Shown here: in pieces, positions 36,523 to 46,898 of the stretch
How positions within the stretch are numbered: the stretch's first letter is position 1
Layout: each line of letters begins with the position of its first letter
Assembly: GCA_964304625.1 (NCBI GenBank)
Contig: OZ199840.1
Span: forward strand, 8,866,001 to 8,930,000
Length of the DNA stretch: 64,000 nt
DNA from: Kudoa neothunni
Taxonomy: Eukaryota > Cnidaria
Direction: 5' to 3'
Notes under the pieces: model-generated
Told to the model about the DNA's origin: nothing
Database searches by the model: none
The model's input: only the letters and a program-made list of their open reading frames with translations
Position numbers and translations under genes: made by a program

Positions 36523-38428
36523 AATAAAATTTTTTTATTAATTTGTGAAAACTTAAAAATAATTAACTATAAATTATATTCAAACAATTTGGTGCACGAC
36601 CACCAACTAGCAAGAAAGTTGTCACGAATAGGAGAGGTTGGCGCAAGCGTGATTGGGATTGAGGTGGGATTATACGTGACAACGATCATCACTGCTCAAT
36701 ATCCACAATTCACAACCACCCATTAAATTTTCCTAAAAATACACTACTCACCTTGAAAGAATGTATGAAACAACGTTATGTTCATACTTTATTGCACCTA
36801 TGCTGAAAAAATATGAAGTTACATTTCTTCGTGAACTCACGATCATTATCGAGGTTCTTTAAAGATTGGTGAGTTGGCTGAGAAATGAAGTTAGAATTTA
36901 ATTCAAATCAGATGTCAAAGGAACAAAAAATTGCGATGCAAGAGTACGAATATCGAATGAATATGCGACAAATAAAGCTTTTCTTGTGTTCAGTTACTAT
37001 GCTACATTTTGTGTGTAAGTATACGTCGTTGTTTGACTGATCTAATATGGACTCAGTGTGTTGGTTGTAAATTCGATCTAACTAGCAGTTGAATAAGTTT
37101 TGAATGAACTGCGTACGCAATTAAATTTCAATTATTTTAACACGATTACAGCGATACTATTAAATTATTCATATATATTATATTTATTCAATAATTAACG
37201 CCAATAAAATAAGAAAATAAATAATTTATTCTAACATTTGTTGATTGAACTTGAATTGGTCGAGATTAACTGATTGATTCTCAGTTGGATATATGTTAAG
37301 AAAAAATCCACCAAACACCATATTTTAAAAAGAGTAGTAGAATCTGATTGATTAAGGATTAAAGATAGGCATTTATTAGGTTGCTTATCAACGATTATCA
37401 CTCCGAACTTGATTTTTTTATTTAATTTTTGCTTTGTAGTGCCGACAATTATTGAGAAAGTTTTTGGCTGAGCAATATCGAAAAAACCCCATTTATGGTG
37501 TGTGTGTGTGTGTGTATGTGAGCACAAACAACACCTCGGCTCTACGATGTTTGGATTATTATTTGTCAAATTTGTTGAAAAATTGTTCTTATTGTTTACT
37601 TGTGATTTTTATGCGTGAGATTAATAGTTTTAAAAATATTATTATATCCCACAGTGTAGATAGTAGATAAGTGGATATTGTGAGGGTGTCTAAGAGTGGG
37701 GTAGTTTTCGATCATAAAACTCTCCACAAATCCGACTCGTACCGTACGTAGGATCTGATTAGAGAGTTATGTGAGTTTATCGACAGCTTCCGGTTCCCAT
37801 TGTGACCACTGTTGAGTTGTTGGTTGGTTGGTGGTTATCAATCAACAAATATAATTACAATCTATTCAAACTCTAACAAATGGTGTCATTTAATACGATT
37901 GTATGTGGTGCATTTGAAATGGGGCATTATATCCAGATTAGGATCACCTAAATAATACCACTTGGGAAATTGACGCTCACACCTCGGAGCTAGTGATCGT
38001 TTCTCTGTTGAGCGTGCTGCTGTTGTTGTTGTTGGCTTCATCCAAAATTAGGCTGTGTATGTAAGCTTGCGTTCATCAATCTACAATAGGATATTAAGTT
38101 TATTTACAGCTGGTGTTAAGTGTTGATTCACCTATATCAATCTTCTACAGTTTAACTCATTAATACAGTACAACAATGGTTAGGTGTGTTAGTGTGGTTT
38201 AAAATTATTCACCGATCCAATCCCATTCGAGTGCTATAAATTTTATCGGGGTTTTAAATAGAATAAGTATATGCGTAGTGGTAGTAGTAGCAGTAGTAGC
38301 GTCGTTTGATTGATTGATTGATCGGTGGGCCGGTCGGCCAAGGATTGCGCTTCAGCTTCTGTTAATCGCATCGTACTTCTATCTAGTGCCTTCCAGCTTC
38401 TGCCATCATCTACTATCAATAACCGATC
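36523..38428. other. Intergenic, with one exon-like stretch
   Basis: A possible first exon at 36885-37014 (+) opens MKLEFNSNQMSKEQKIAMQ, has a hydrophobic FLCSVTMLHFV segment, and ends at a strong GTAAGT donor in phase 1, but no following exon was found. A less AT-rich patch at 36590-36730 is open on both strands and cannot be assigned. A GT microsatellite is at 37498-37516. The last ~750 bp are less AT-rich and probably include the RNF11 promoter and 5' UTR. Confidence 0.35.
37498..37516. repeat. (GT)n microsatellite
   Basis: Nine GT dinucleotides in a row. Confidence 0.7.
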
Positions 38429-38891
38429 ATGGGATGCTGTCAATCTGGACATCAATCATCGAGCAACAGCTCTCTACCATATAGTCCACCCCCAGTAATC
38501 GCTTCGCTATTCACACACATGGTTTTATAAACGATTCTATCATTCATTAAAGACATATCGTAGAGATAACCACAAAGAACTGAAAAAATTTGAGAAAGTC
38601 TACCACAAAGAAGTGCTTAATCGTCTACCCTCCTACAGGCAATGCAAAAATGTCGAGGAGAAAATCGAGTGCCTACCACATTTTTCTATAATTTGATTTT
38701 TGAATCACATTGATTCCGACTTCTTAATACCACCATTTAGATGCACCATATGTATGCATTTTCTGCTGGAAGATGAGGACATCAAATGCTTACCCTGCTT
38801 CCATCGTTTCCATGTTGAATGTATAGACACTTGGCTGATGAGAGAATTGACATGCCCGGTTTGCTTTGTGAGCGTTGTAAACACCTACTGA
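38429..38891 (+). CDS. RNF11: RING finger protein 11-like E3 ubiquitin ligase
   Basis: Three exons, 38429-38494, 38553-38668 and 38741-38891 (introns 58 and 72 nt), give 110 aa (human RNF11 154 aa). The N-terminus MGCC has Gly2 and Cys3/Cys4, suited to myristoylation and palmitoylation as in RNF11. Splicing creates PPPTY, a PPxY motif; in RNF11 the equivalent motif recruits NEDD4-family ligases. The RING-H2 domain (C-terminal ~45 aa) reads CTICMHFLLEDEDIKCLPC, then FHRFHVECIDTWLMREL, then TCPVC. CIDxWLMR-TCP is very close to human RNF11. The protein probably acts on endosomal or plasma membranes in ubiquitin-dependent sorting (family inference). The donor at 38495 was chosen over one at 38522 because the latter would leave a 31-nt intron and lose the PPxY. 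AATAAA lies near 39580. Confidence 0.87.
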
Positions 38892-41839
38892 ACTACAAAA
38901 CTATTTTTATCACTGTAGTAAATGCCCATTGTCAAACGGCACTCTTTTACTATCACATCAATGATCCCATAAACTATTTTATATTGAACTGTTATTTAAT
39001 TTCTACAGGTGTACTTTTTGTTATTAGCGTGATATACATGTTTATTGATGGTTTTGTGTAACTTAATGTGGTGAGGGTGTTTGTTATGACTTGACTTAGC
39101 TCAATCAATAGTAAATTTTAAGAGTGAATCCAACAATTTTATTTGTTTCATTCACTTCAAAAGCATGAACGTGTGAATTTAGTATATTTTGTTTCTTTCC
39201 TATTAGTTTTTCAATAATTTCTATTTATGTGTATTACTCGAAAATGGTATTTAGAATTGATATTTTTTAGTCTATAACCGATAAAAAATAAGAGTTTGGT
39301 TAAAAATGTTATAAATTGCAAAAAATACATTAAATATAATTTAATCTAAAATGATTGCGAATAAAAATTTCATTTTTACCTTCCAACAGAGTAATTTTTA
39401 ACCCCAGAAATTGTAACTCATTACTTTGTGAAAGGAAGTGGATATTGGCATAGTTAATAATATTATGGTGGCAATAATTTGAACTATATTGAATTAAATC
39501 TGTAAACAATTTGTAAGTAAAAGTAGTTGGGATTAAATTCTATCGTGACAATAACTTCTGCCTGTGTAAAATTGTTGAATAAAAATATTTGTGTATATTT
39601 GTGTGACGATGTAATATAACCATAATTATCAATCAAATGTTTTATTCTGTAGCTGTATTATCAAAAAAGCGATAGACTGGACTAGACTAGGGCTTCCCCG
39701 AACCGAAAAATTTTACTGAAAATTAATTCAAATTTTCAATCTACTATTTTCTGTTGGGTAGACTATAAACAGAAATGATATTTTATTTCTATTTAAATTA
39801 ATGACATGAAATCTTTAAAGATCGAAAATAAAAAATGACAAATATTTAAAATAAGTTGAATTCTTAAAAATTTTATATATTTTTTAGATAAACTATAACG
39901 AAAGTGAGAATTTAACTTTGATCGGCGTCAAAATCAGCGGCTGTTTGCGTATTGAACTGGGGAACTAGGGAACTGCAACACCCCTGGTCCAAATTACTTT
40001 GAATTTTTTCGTTTTAACTTGTTAGCAATTTGCAATCATATATTATATAAACTAAAAATTTGTGTACAAGATTGGACCACATGTTTATTATTCTTGTTTA
40101 GTGTTTATATTTATAGTTAAAACAAATATATTTCTAGGTTATTTATTAATAAATTGTCCTTTAAACTTAAGTTATGCATTCAGTTCTTATGTAAATTTCT
40201 ACTATATCTTAATACATGCCTGTATGTATATGAGACAAAAATTTATTATCGATTATTTAAAAAAATAGGTTATTCCTCTATATCTATATTTGTAAAAATT
40301 TCCATAATTATATTCTGGTTTTCCTTTGTCTCAATATTCTTAATTAATAGATATATCAACATTTTTAATTCAAATGGCAGCAATTAAAATATTTTGTTCA
40401 ATGAATAGTAAAAATTTGTTTACCCGAAAAGCAAATCGCCGGTCCCAACTTTTCCGGATAATCGAGGTTTGACTGTAATTTATTTTTTTTAGAGGGGTTG
40501 TTAAGATGTAATACTACATGTAGTGTACGCCAGCGCCGGTGTCTTTTCAATTCAAAAAATTCCCACTTATTGTTGATAATAAGATTTAGTTATTTTTGAT
40601 ACATTGATAAACTCTTAAAGTCAAAAATAGTTAAATATAATGTAATTAGTTTAAATTATAAACATCAATGGAATATTACTAGAAAATCTATGAAAAAGTA
40701 ATAACATTACAATTTATTTCAACGATAATCGTTAATAAGATGTAAAACATTGGGTGAAACGAGGCAGTGTTTATCGGTCCTTGTCCTATAGAAGCTTTTC
40801 CTCCCCACACTGGAGTAATTAAATTTAGCTCAAAGAAAATAATTCAGTAAATTTGTATTAATAAATATATAATGTAATATAAGTGACAATTAGAGGAATG
40901 AGATAAATCTATATTTTTAAATGTAAAGAGTAAAATTTTATCATTTCGCCATAAGGTAATAAGGTAAAGGTGTATAGGGGTATTGGAGGTGAAGTTAATT
41001 AAGTAAAAGCTTAACAAACTCATCGTTTTTTTCTATTTACAATTAAAATTTAGATCTAAAGTGTTGTTTATTTCGCTCGTCAACATGTTTATCGTCTGAC
41101 TGTGTATTGAAAAATTATTATTTTAAAATGATACATGCACTAACTGATAAATTCGACTGATAGGTATGTGGTAACAGTTACAGGCAATAATTATAAATTA
41201 TAGACCGGAAAATTAAATTAGATCAATAAAACTAACATAATCTGATCTAAATGGAATTAATATGTTGATTCAATTACAAAAAATTTGGATCAATCCTATT
41301 ACGTCAACATACAATAAAAAAATTAAATGCCAAAAAATTAAATTCGTAATTACAAAATTTACCTTACCATTGATTTATTACGTTATACTGTTGAATTTCA
41401 GAAACCTCAGAGCTAAATTAGACTCGTTTAGTAACACAGACTGAGAACTCACAATGAGTTCGTAAGTAATAGCAGTTTTTTTATTTTTATCTAATCTCAC
41501 TGTTGAATTATATTATTGTTTTCTTTTCAATATTATATTCCGAAAAAATTTAATATTTGAATTACTGGGAATACTCGATAGAATATTCTTATTAATTTTA
41601 ATAAAAATATTATAAAATAATGTCACGATAAAAACCGGTTGGAAAGAAACTATGTGAAATAGTGCGTATGAGAATTGCAGACCACAGAAATTCTTGTGAT
41701 CCGGCTAGTTAAGTGCTGAATAACATTTTTAGTTTTAATCGGAATATACCAATTATTTCTTAAGTAGACTTGTTAAATAGAAAAAAATTCAATTAATTAG
41801 AGTGTCGTTGACATTAATCTCTAAAGTGTGGAGAAAGCG
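38892..41839. other. Intergenic with a pogo-type transposon end
   Basis: No gene is supported. AT-rich frames of 60-80 codons at 39.0 and 40.1-40.4 kb lack recognisable content. A transposon terminus is listed separately at 40420-40477. Confidence 0.4.
40420..40477. mobile_element. Solo terminus of a pogo/Tigger-type element
   Basis: The sequence ends in TCCGGATAATCGAGGTTTGA followed by CTGTA. Its inverse (TACAGTCAAACCTCGATTAT) is the style of terminus used by many pogo-group elements at TA targets. No partner end was found, so this is probably a remnant. Confidence 0.4.
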
Positions 41840-43777
41840 ATGAAACTGGTTTTTCTTGTTGGTGTTTTATATGGAATATTTGGCTCTATTCATATGGAAC
41901 CTAAAGAAGAAAAAGTAAACAGCTAAATATTCCAAGGTTTTAATAAAATAATGTGGAAATTTAACCATAGAAAACACTGGTGATTTTAGAAGATGACTGG
42001 GTTTTGGTTAGCTATTCGTATGCGGTTAGCGAAGATTCTCAAAAAGAAGTGAAAGTTTTGGAACGTAGCGAGCAAATGTATTACTGTGGGACAGGTGATT
42101 ATGATTTTGGTCACATTAGGGATTACAATCTATGGATAAATAATAATGCTAAAAAACCATGTGTTAAGGAAAAAATCTATTACGAAGAGATTCGGCATTT
42201 TTGTTAAAAACGCTCCATGATTGTTTGGGGTTAACAATAGCAAATGTGCTTCACGAAACACAACCCACTCCCACTCCCACACCCACCACAACACCATCAT
42301 CTCCAGTAGTCACATCAGTAACATACCTCAGCACAAACTGTATTAAATATGAAAGGTAGAAAACATTAACTTAATTCAACTCATCCAAAATTAAGAGAAT
42401 ATAATGAAGACTTAGTTGAGAGCAACAAAAAAGCCGTTATTAAAGGTTTACAGGAGAAATATGGTAGCCGCTATGAAATCAACGTTCAAGTTCTAGATGA
42501 CGTAGAGTTGGCATTTTAAACTATGTCACCAACAATGTTGATTCTAAACAAAATGTAATTATATCCTAACTAGTGAAATGATAAATTATTTGTTGTGATC
42601 GGGCCCATTTTTAGGATTTTTTCAATAGACCCGTTGTTTCACTGACTTCGGCTCATTTGCTTATAGTTTTTGAAACTGATCAGAGAAAACAGACAAAGTT
42701 CACCATCCGCAATTAACCAACCATCTTCTTATTCCAGATCGTTTGAATTTGGTTTCAAGGTCTACAACTGCCTTGGAGCAAAGCACTTCTATCACATCTA
42801 CATGTTAAGTCTAATTCTAGTAAGCAGTTTCATTATTCCACAAATAGACCCCATTAGGATTACAGATAAATAATTGCTAGACTTTAATATAAATAATAGA
42901 AAAATCAAGACAAATCTCTAATAACAGATTTTTGTTCGGATGAATCAGAATATGAATACGAAATGAATATCTCACCATTGTGTTTTGATGCGAACAATTG
43001 AAAAAAATACCAACCAAGTCTAAAATAAAAGGAGAATACAACACAGAAAAGTGTATCAATGCAATCACTACGTTAATTATGGAATATTCACCGTCTACAC
43101 ACTCCATTAACAAGGGCAACACAGAAAATGTGTTTGAAGATATTAAAAAAATGGGGAAACCCTCGAATAATGTCTTTGTTGTAATACATTAAATCAACCC
43201 CAACTGTCTCTTGGTATCCTGCTCAAATTTAGGCTATGGATCTATTCACTGGCTACAAAATCAATGATTTGACTTCCAAAAATGAAATAACATACTATGA
43301 TGAGACCTGTTCAAAAATTTCAAAAAATCAATTTGAAGTATGAATCTTAGAATATTTTTTGTTGAAAATTCTCGTTCACTTGTAGATTGAATTCGAAACT
43401 AATGATATGAAATGTTTCGTCATTATTTACAATTCAAAATTTTTACAGTTGTTTCACAAACATTTGAAATATGAATACACATATTCGGTTGGGTTTTTAT
43501 TTGTTTGATCATTATTCGTATAATTTTGTTGTGACACTGTTAGGAGGTTCCAAACAGTTGGATGGGTGGAGCCATGTTCTTGGATCCTGCTATGAAAATC
43601 GACACAAAACAGCATTTAAAATGGATCGTTGCTATAGTCTTTTTAACTATTATTGCTTTGCTCTCAGTGACCACGATGATAATCATTATCATCGTAGAAA
43701 AACACAAATCTCGCTTCACCGAAAGTCAAAACAACAGTGCATTATTTCTTATGGAGTTTCAACCCGAAATAACATAG
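41840..43777 (+). CDS. Unrecognised type I membrane protein (signal peptide, ectodomain, one TM)
   Basis: Exons: 41840-41914, 41971-42202, 42241-42355, 42396-42501, 42615-42697, 42738-42808, about 42928-43180 (one unresolved frame change), 43233-43337, 43386-43487 and 43544-43777; about 458 aa. Introns are 38-119 nt. The start MKLVFLVGVLYGIFGSIH is a classic signal peptide. The ectodomain has dispersed cysteines, a Thr/Pro-rich linker (PTPTPTPTTTPSS) and no repeat I can name. Near the C-terminus lies one membrane span (WIVAIVFLTIIALLSV onward) followed by a ~25-residue tail, EKHKSRFTESQNN to EFQPEIT. In-phase joins at nine of the ten boundaries support a real gene. The weak point is 42990-43005: the open frame shifts beside a run of seven A, which may be a base-count error or a missed intron. 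AATAAA is at 43818. Orphan surface receptor or adhesion protein is a guess from topology only. Confidence 0.68.
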
Positions 43778-45472
43778 TAGTCCATTCGCTTTCACGAATA
43801 TACTTTTTTTACCCTCCAATAAAACAATTAAACCTATTTTTCTTAAGTTTTTCTGTGTTTTGTTTCCATAGTGTAATTTCTCCGCCCCAAATTCAAAAGA
43901 GTAAAATATTATCTATATATTTTTCTATAGATTCATGAAATAACACTACCAAATATAACACAGTATCTAAACAGTTTTAAGTGATCATTTAACAGTTTTT
44001 TTTTCGCATAAAAAGGGGGTATTTTTTAGGTGCCGCGATTTAAATATAATTTAGGCAATAACTATTTAGTTAAAAAAGTTGTAGAGCAACATATATTATT
44101 GGCATTTAAATATTGGAACATTTTTTGAAGCTTGGAATCTTAAAAGTTGTATTAAATGGTTAATTATGTTACTATTTAAAATATATGATAAAAAGTAATA
44201 TTTTAAATTGTTTGATATTTGAAAGGGAAGTGGCTATCGGCACAATAAATAATATTGAGGTATCACCAATTTTGACTATTTTTAATTATTTCTTACCCGC
44301 TGATTCGCCCTTAAGAGTCTGAAATAATTTGATATAACAGATACTAAAATATTAAATCTATATACAGGTCGTCAGCAAGAGTTTCTAGGAATAGATATTT
44401 GGTAATTATAAAGCCTGTGACACCTGAAAAGCAGCACCCCTTTGCCGCATCTTTTTATGATTCTTTTTAATAAAATAAATACGGAGAGCAAAAGTTCAAC
44501 TTCCAAAAATAACATTTGAATCTTTTTTCCTATGTTCGGAAAGTCGATGTTGACAAAAAGAGGGAAAATAAACTCCAATAACAATGTTAGTTACTTAAGA
44601 ACTCATTAGAAACACAAATATTTTCAACTGGGCAGATTTTCTGAATTTAATTAAAGAAAAATTTTTAAAAAATCAATAATTTTTATATATAAATAATAAT
44701 ATGCTTGTATACACTTAGAAAATCTGCCAGAAAATTTTTTATAGCGGAAGAATTTTTCTTTTGAATTCACTAACATGGAGGCGTTTTGAAATCAGTTATT
44801 AAATTTTATTTAAATATGTTTATTTCATCATTTTAGATTTGTTACATTTACTCAAATAGTGTAATCTAGAAAATTGCAGAGGATACATTACGATCTTTGT
44901 CAGATTTATCAACATAATCTTAAAAATCGTCTATTTTATATTTTGATAATTTGCTATATTATATTTACTTAAGTTATGACAAACATAAAAGCTTATAATT
45001 TTTTAGAGGATAATGGACTCATTAAAACATAAACTTTAAAAATTGGAACAATATTTTAATTTTTCACGATCGGCATTTAAAAGAAATTCGGGCATATAAC
45101 TGTACNNNNNNNNNNNNNNNNNNNNNNNNNNNNNNNNNNNNNNNNNNNNNNNNNNNNNNNNNNNNNNNNNNNNNNNNNNNNNNNNNNNNNNNNNNNNNNN
45201 NNNNNNNNNNNNNNNNNNNNNNNNNNNNNNNNNNNNNNNNNNNNNNNNNNNNNNNNNNNNNNNNNNNNNNNNNNNNNNNNNNNNNNNNNNNNNNNNNNNN
45301 NNNNNTTACGATATTAAAATTCTAATTGATCATTTTATAGATAATCGAGATATGTTTTAATATAATTTTAAATGATATAAAAAACTTCTTTATCAAAAAA
45401 TATGGTAAAAAAATAAAATGAAATTGTTATTATATTAAATTATTTATACATTAAAATAGAACTCAACCAATT
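43778..45472. other. Intergenic with assembly gap
   Basis: AT-rich with no gene seen. Positions 45106-45305 are 200 N, a conventional gap size, so the true length here is unknown. Confidence 0.5.
45106..45305. other. Assembly gap (200 N)
   Basis: Exactly 200 undetermined bases. Confidence 0.99.
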
Positions 45473-46457
45473 TTAACCCTCTAATGATTCCAAAAACTAT
45501 GAACGCGTAATAGACTTTGGGATAAATTTTACCCCATCTTTTTTTTTTGAATTATAACACTTTAAAAAATCTAATAATCCATATTGTAGAATAGTTGACA
45601 GTTACGCAAAGTTAAAACAATTTTTATATGCGTGAATTGGACGATAAAACTTTTAACAATTTTCGCATCATTTAGAAGATTTTTTATCATTTTTCCTCTC
45701 ATTGTATCCACATGTTTCTTACTTTACATTAAGAATAGATTCTTGTTGAGAAGCATAAAGATTATTGAAACCTGTTTTTATTGCTCTGTTTGTGGAATTT
45801 GTTGTCAACAATGTTTTGTTTAATTGTTCAATGATTTCTTTAAGAAAATAAAGTATTTTGATTTATTTGGAGCAAATGAATGATACCAACATATACTTTT
45901 CACGGAATATAAAAATGCTGCCACAACGGGTTAGATTTTGTGACGATTGTCGGCATGGTGGTATCTCTAGTTTTGAACGTAATGTCCCTACGATCAATTT
46001 TGTTTTCAGCAAGAAACATCGATATGAAGACATTTTTGTCAACAACATGATGTTCATTCCCTTTTAAACAAAATTCATCATTAGAATCAAACATCTTAAT
46101 ATAATTCGCGCGCAAGCGCATTAATTAATTTATCTAACATTTCCTTACTTTCTACAACAACTGCACATAAGAATTTTATTATATTTAAATTCTAAATAGT
46201 TTACATTTTTTGATATATTTTTAACCAAAAAAAATATGAGGTAAATTTTACCCCAAGGACCATTACAAGATAAACTAAAAATTAAAACTTATACAATAAT
46301 TTCTCGAGAATAATTATTCTGTAAAAACGAAGACAAAATTTGTTTAGAACTATAATTGGAATCGATTGGATATTGGTTTACTTTATACAAAGATATACCA
46401 TTAATAAAATCGTTTTGGGGTAAAATTTACCACAAAACCAAACCATTAGAGGGTTAA
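45473..46457 (-). mobile_element. piggyBac element remnant, internally deleted
   Basis: Both borders are canonical: TTAACCCTCTAATGATTCC at 45473 and the inverse of TTAACCCTCTAATGGTTTGG ending at 46457, each on TTAA. GGGGTAAAATTTACC-type blocks lie just inside the right end, matching the other copies. Inside, the minus strand (45845-46120) carries transposase fragments in two frames, including KMSSYRCFLLKTKLIVGTLR then SKLEIPP, followed by FIFREKYMLVSFICSK. These match the NYFTS...LVGTLR..KREIPP and F...DxTLVSYxPK blocks of piggyBac. Most of the transposase is missing. Confidence 0.85.
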
Positions 46458-46898
46458 TGTTTTTACGTTGCATTACGCGCGTCAAAATCCAAACAACTCT
46501 GATTGTAACAATGCAAATTGAATAATGACAATATAATTTAAAAACTGCATACTGCTTCTAAGGTTTCTTCTACAAGAAATAAGCTGATCTTATTTTGTTT
46601 TGTATCCAATAATTTTTCCTTAATGACACAAAGGATAATGTTTTGAACGATGTTAAATCACAAATTTTTCTTAATAATTTTCAACGACGAGTATTCACGA
46701 GGGAACGATATATTTTGAAGCTATCTGATTTTTCAATTATAACAATTAAATTGTTAAGGATAAATATTAAAAATTAAAAACGAACTTTTTTCAAAACATA
46801 AATATCCAGAAAAATTGTAGTTTTGAAGAAAACTTCAATTACGATGGTTGCCGAAGTGGGATTAATTGCTAACCCTAAATTTAGAGCACACTAAGTGA
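46458..46898. other. Upstream region of mLST8
   Basis: No gene content; presumed promoter and 5' UTR of the gene at 46899. The only upstream ATG nearby (46842) is not in a useful frame. Confidence 0.35.

Noticed and set aside
38243-38455. 70-codon minus-strand frame over the RNF11 start
   Set aside because: Antisense shadow of the RNF11 5' region containing a simple GTA repeat.
43471-43938. 155-codon plus-strand frame over the last exon of the orphan membrane gene
   Set aside because: Different frame from the TM-encoding exon and reads through its intron; a shadow.
43990-44440. Imperfect inverted similarity (CACCT...ACCCCCTTTTTATGCG type) suggesting a MITE
   Set aside because: Matches are short and gapped, and no target duplication could be found.
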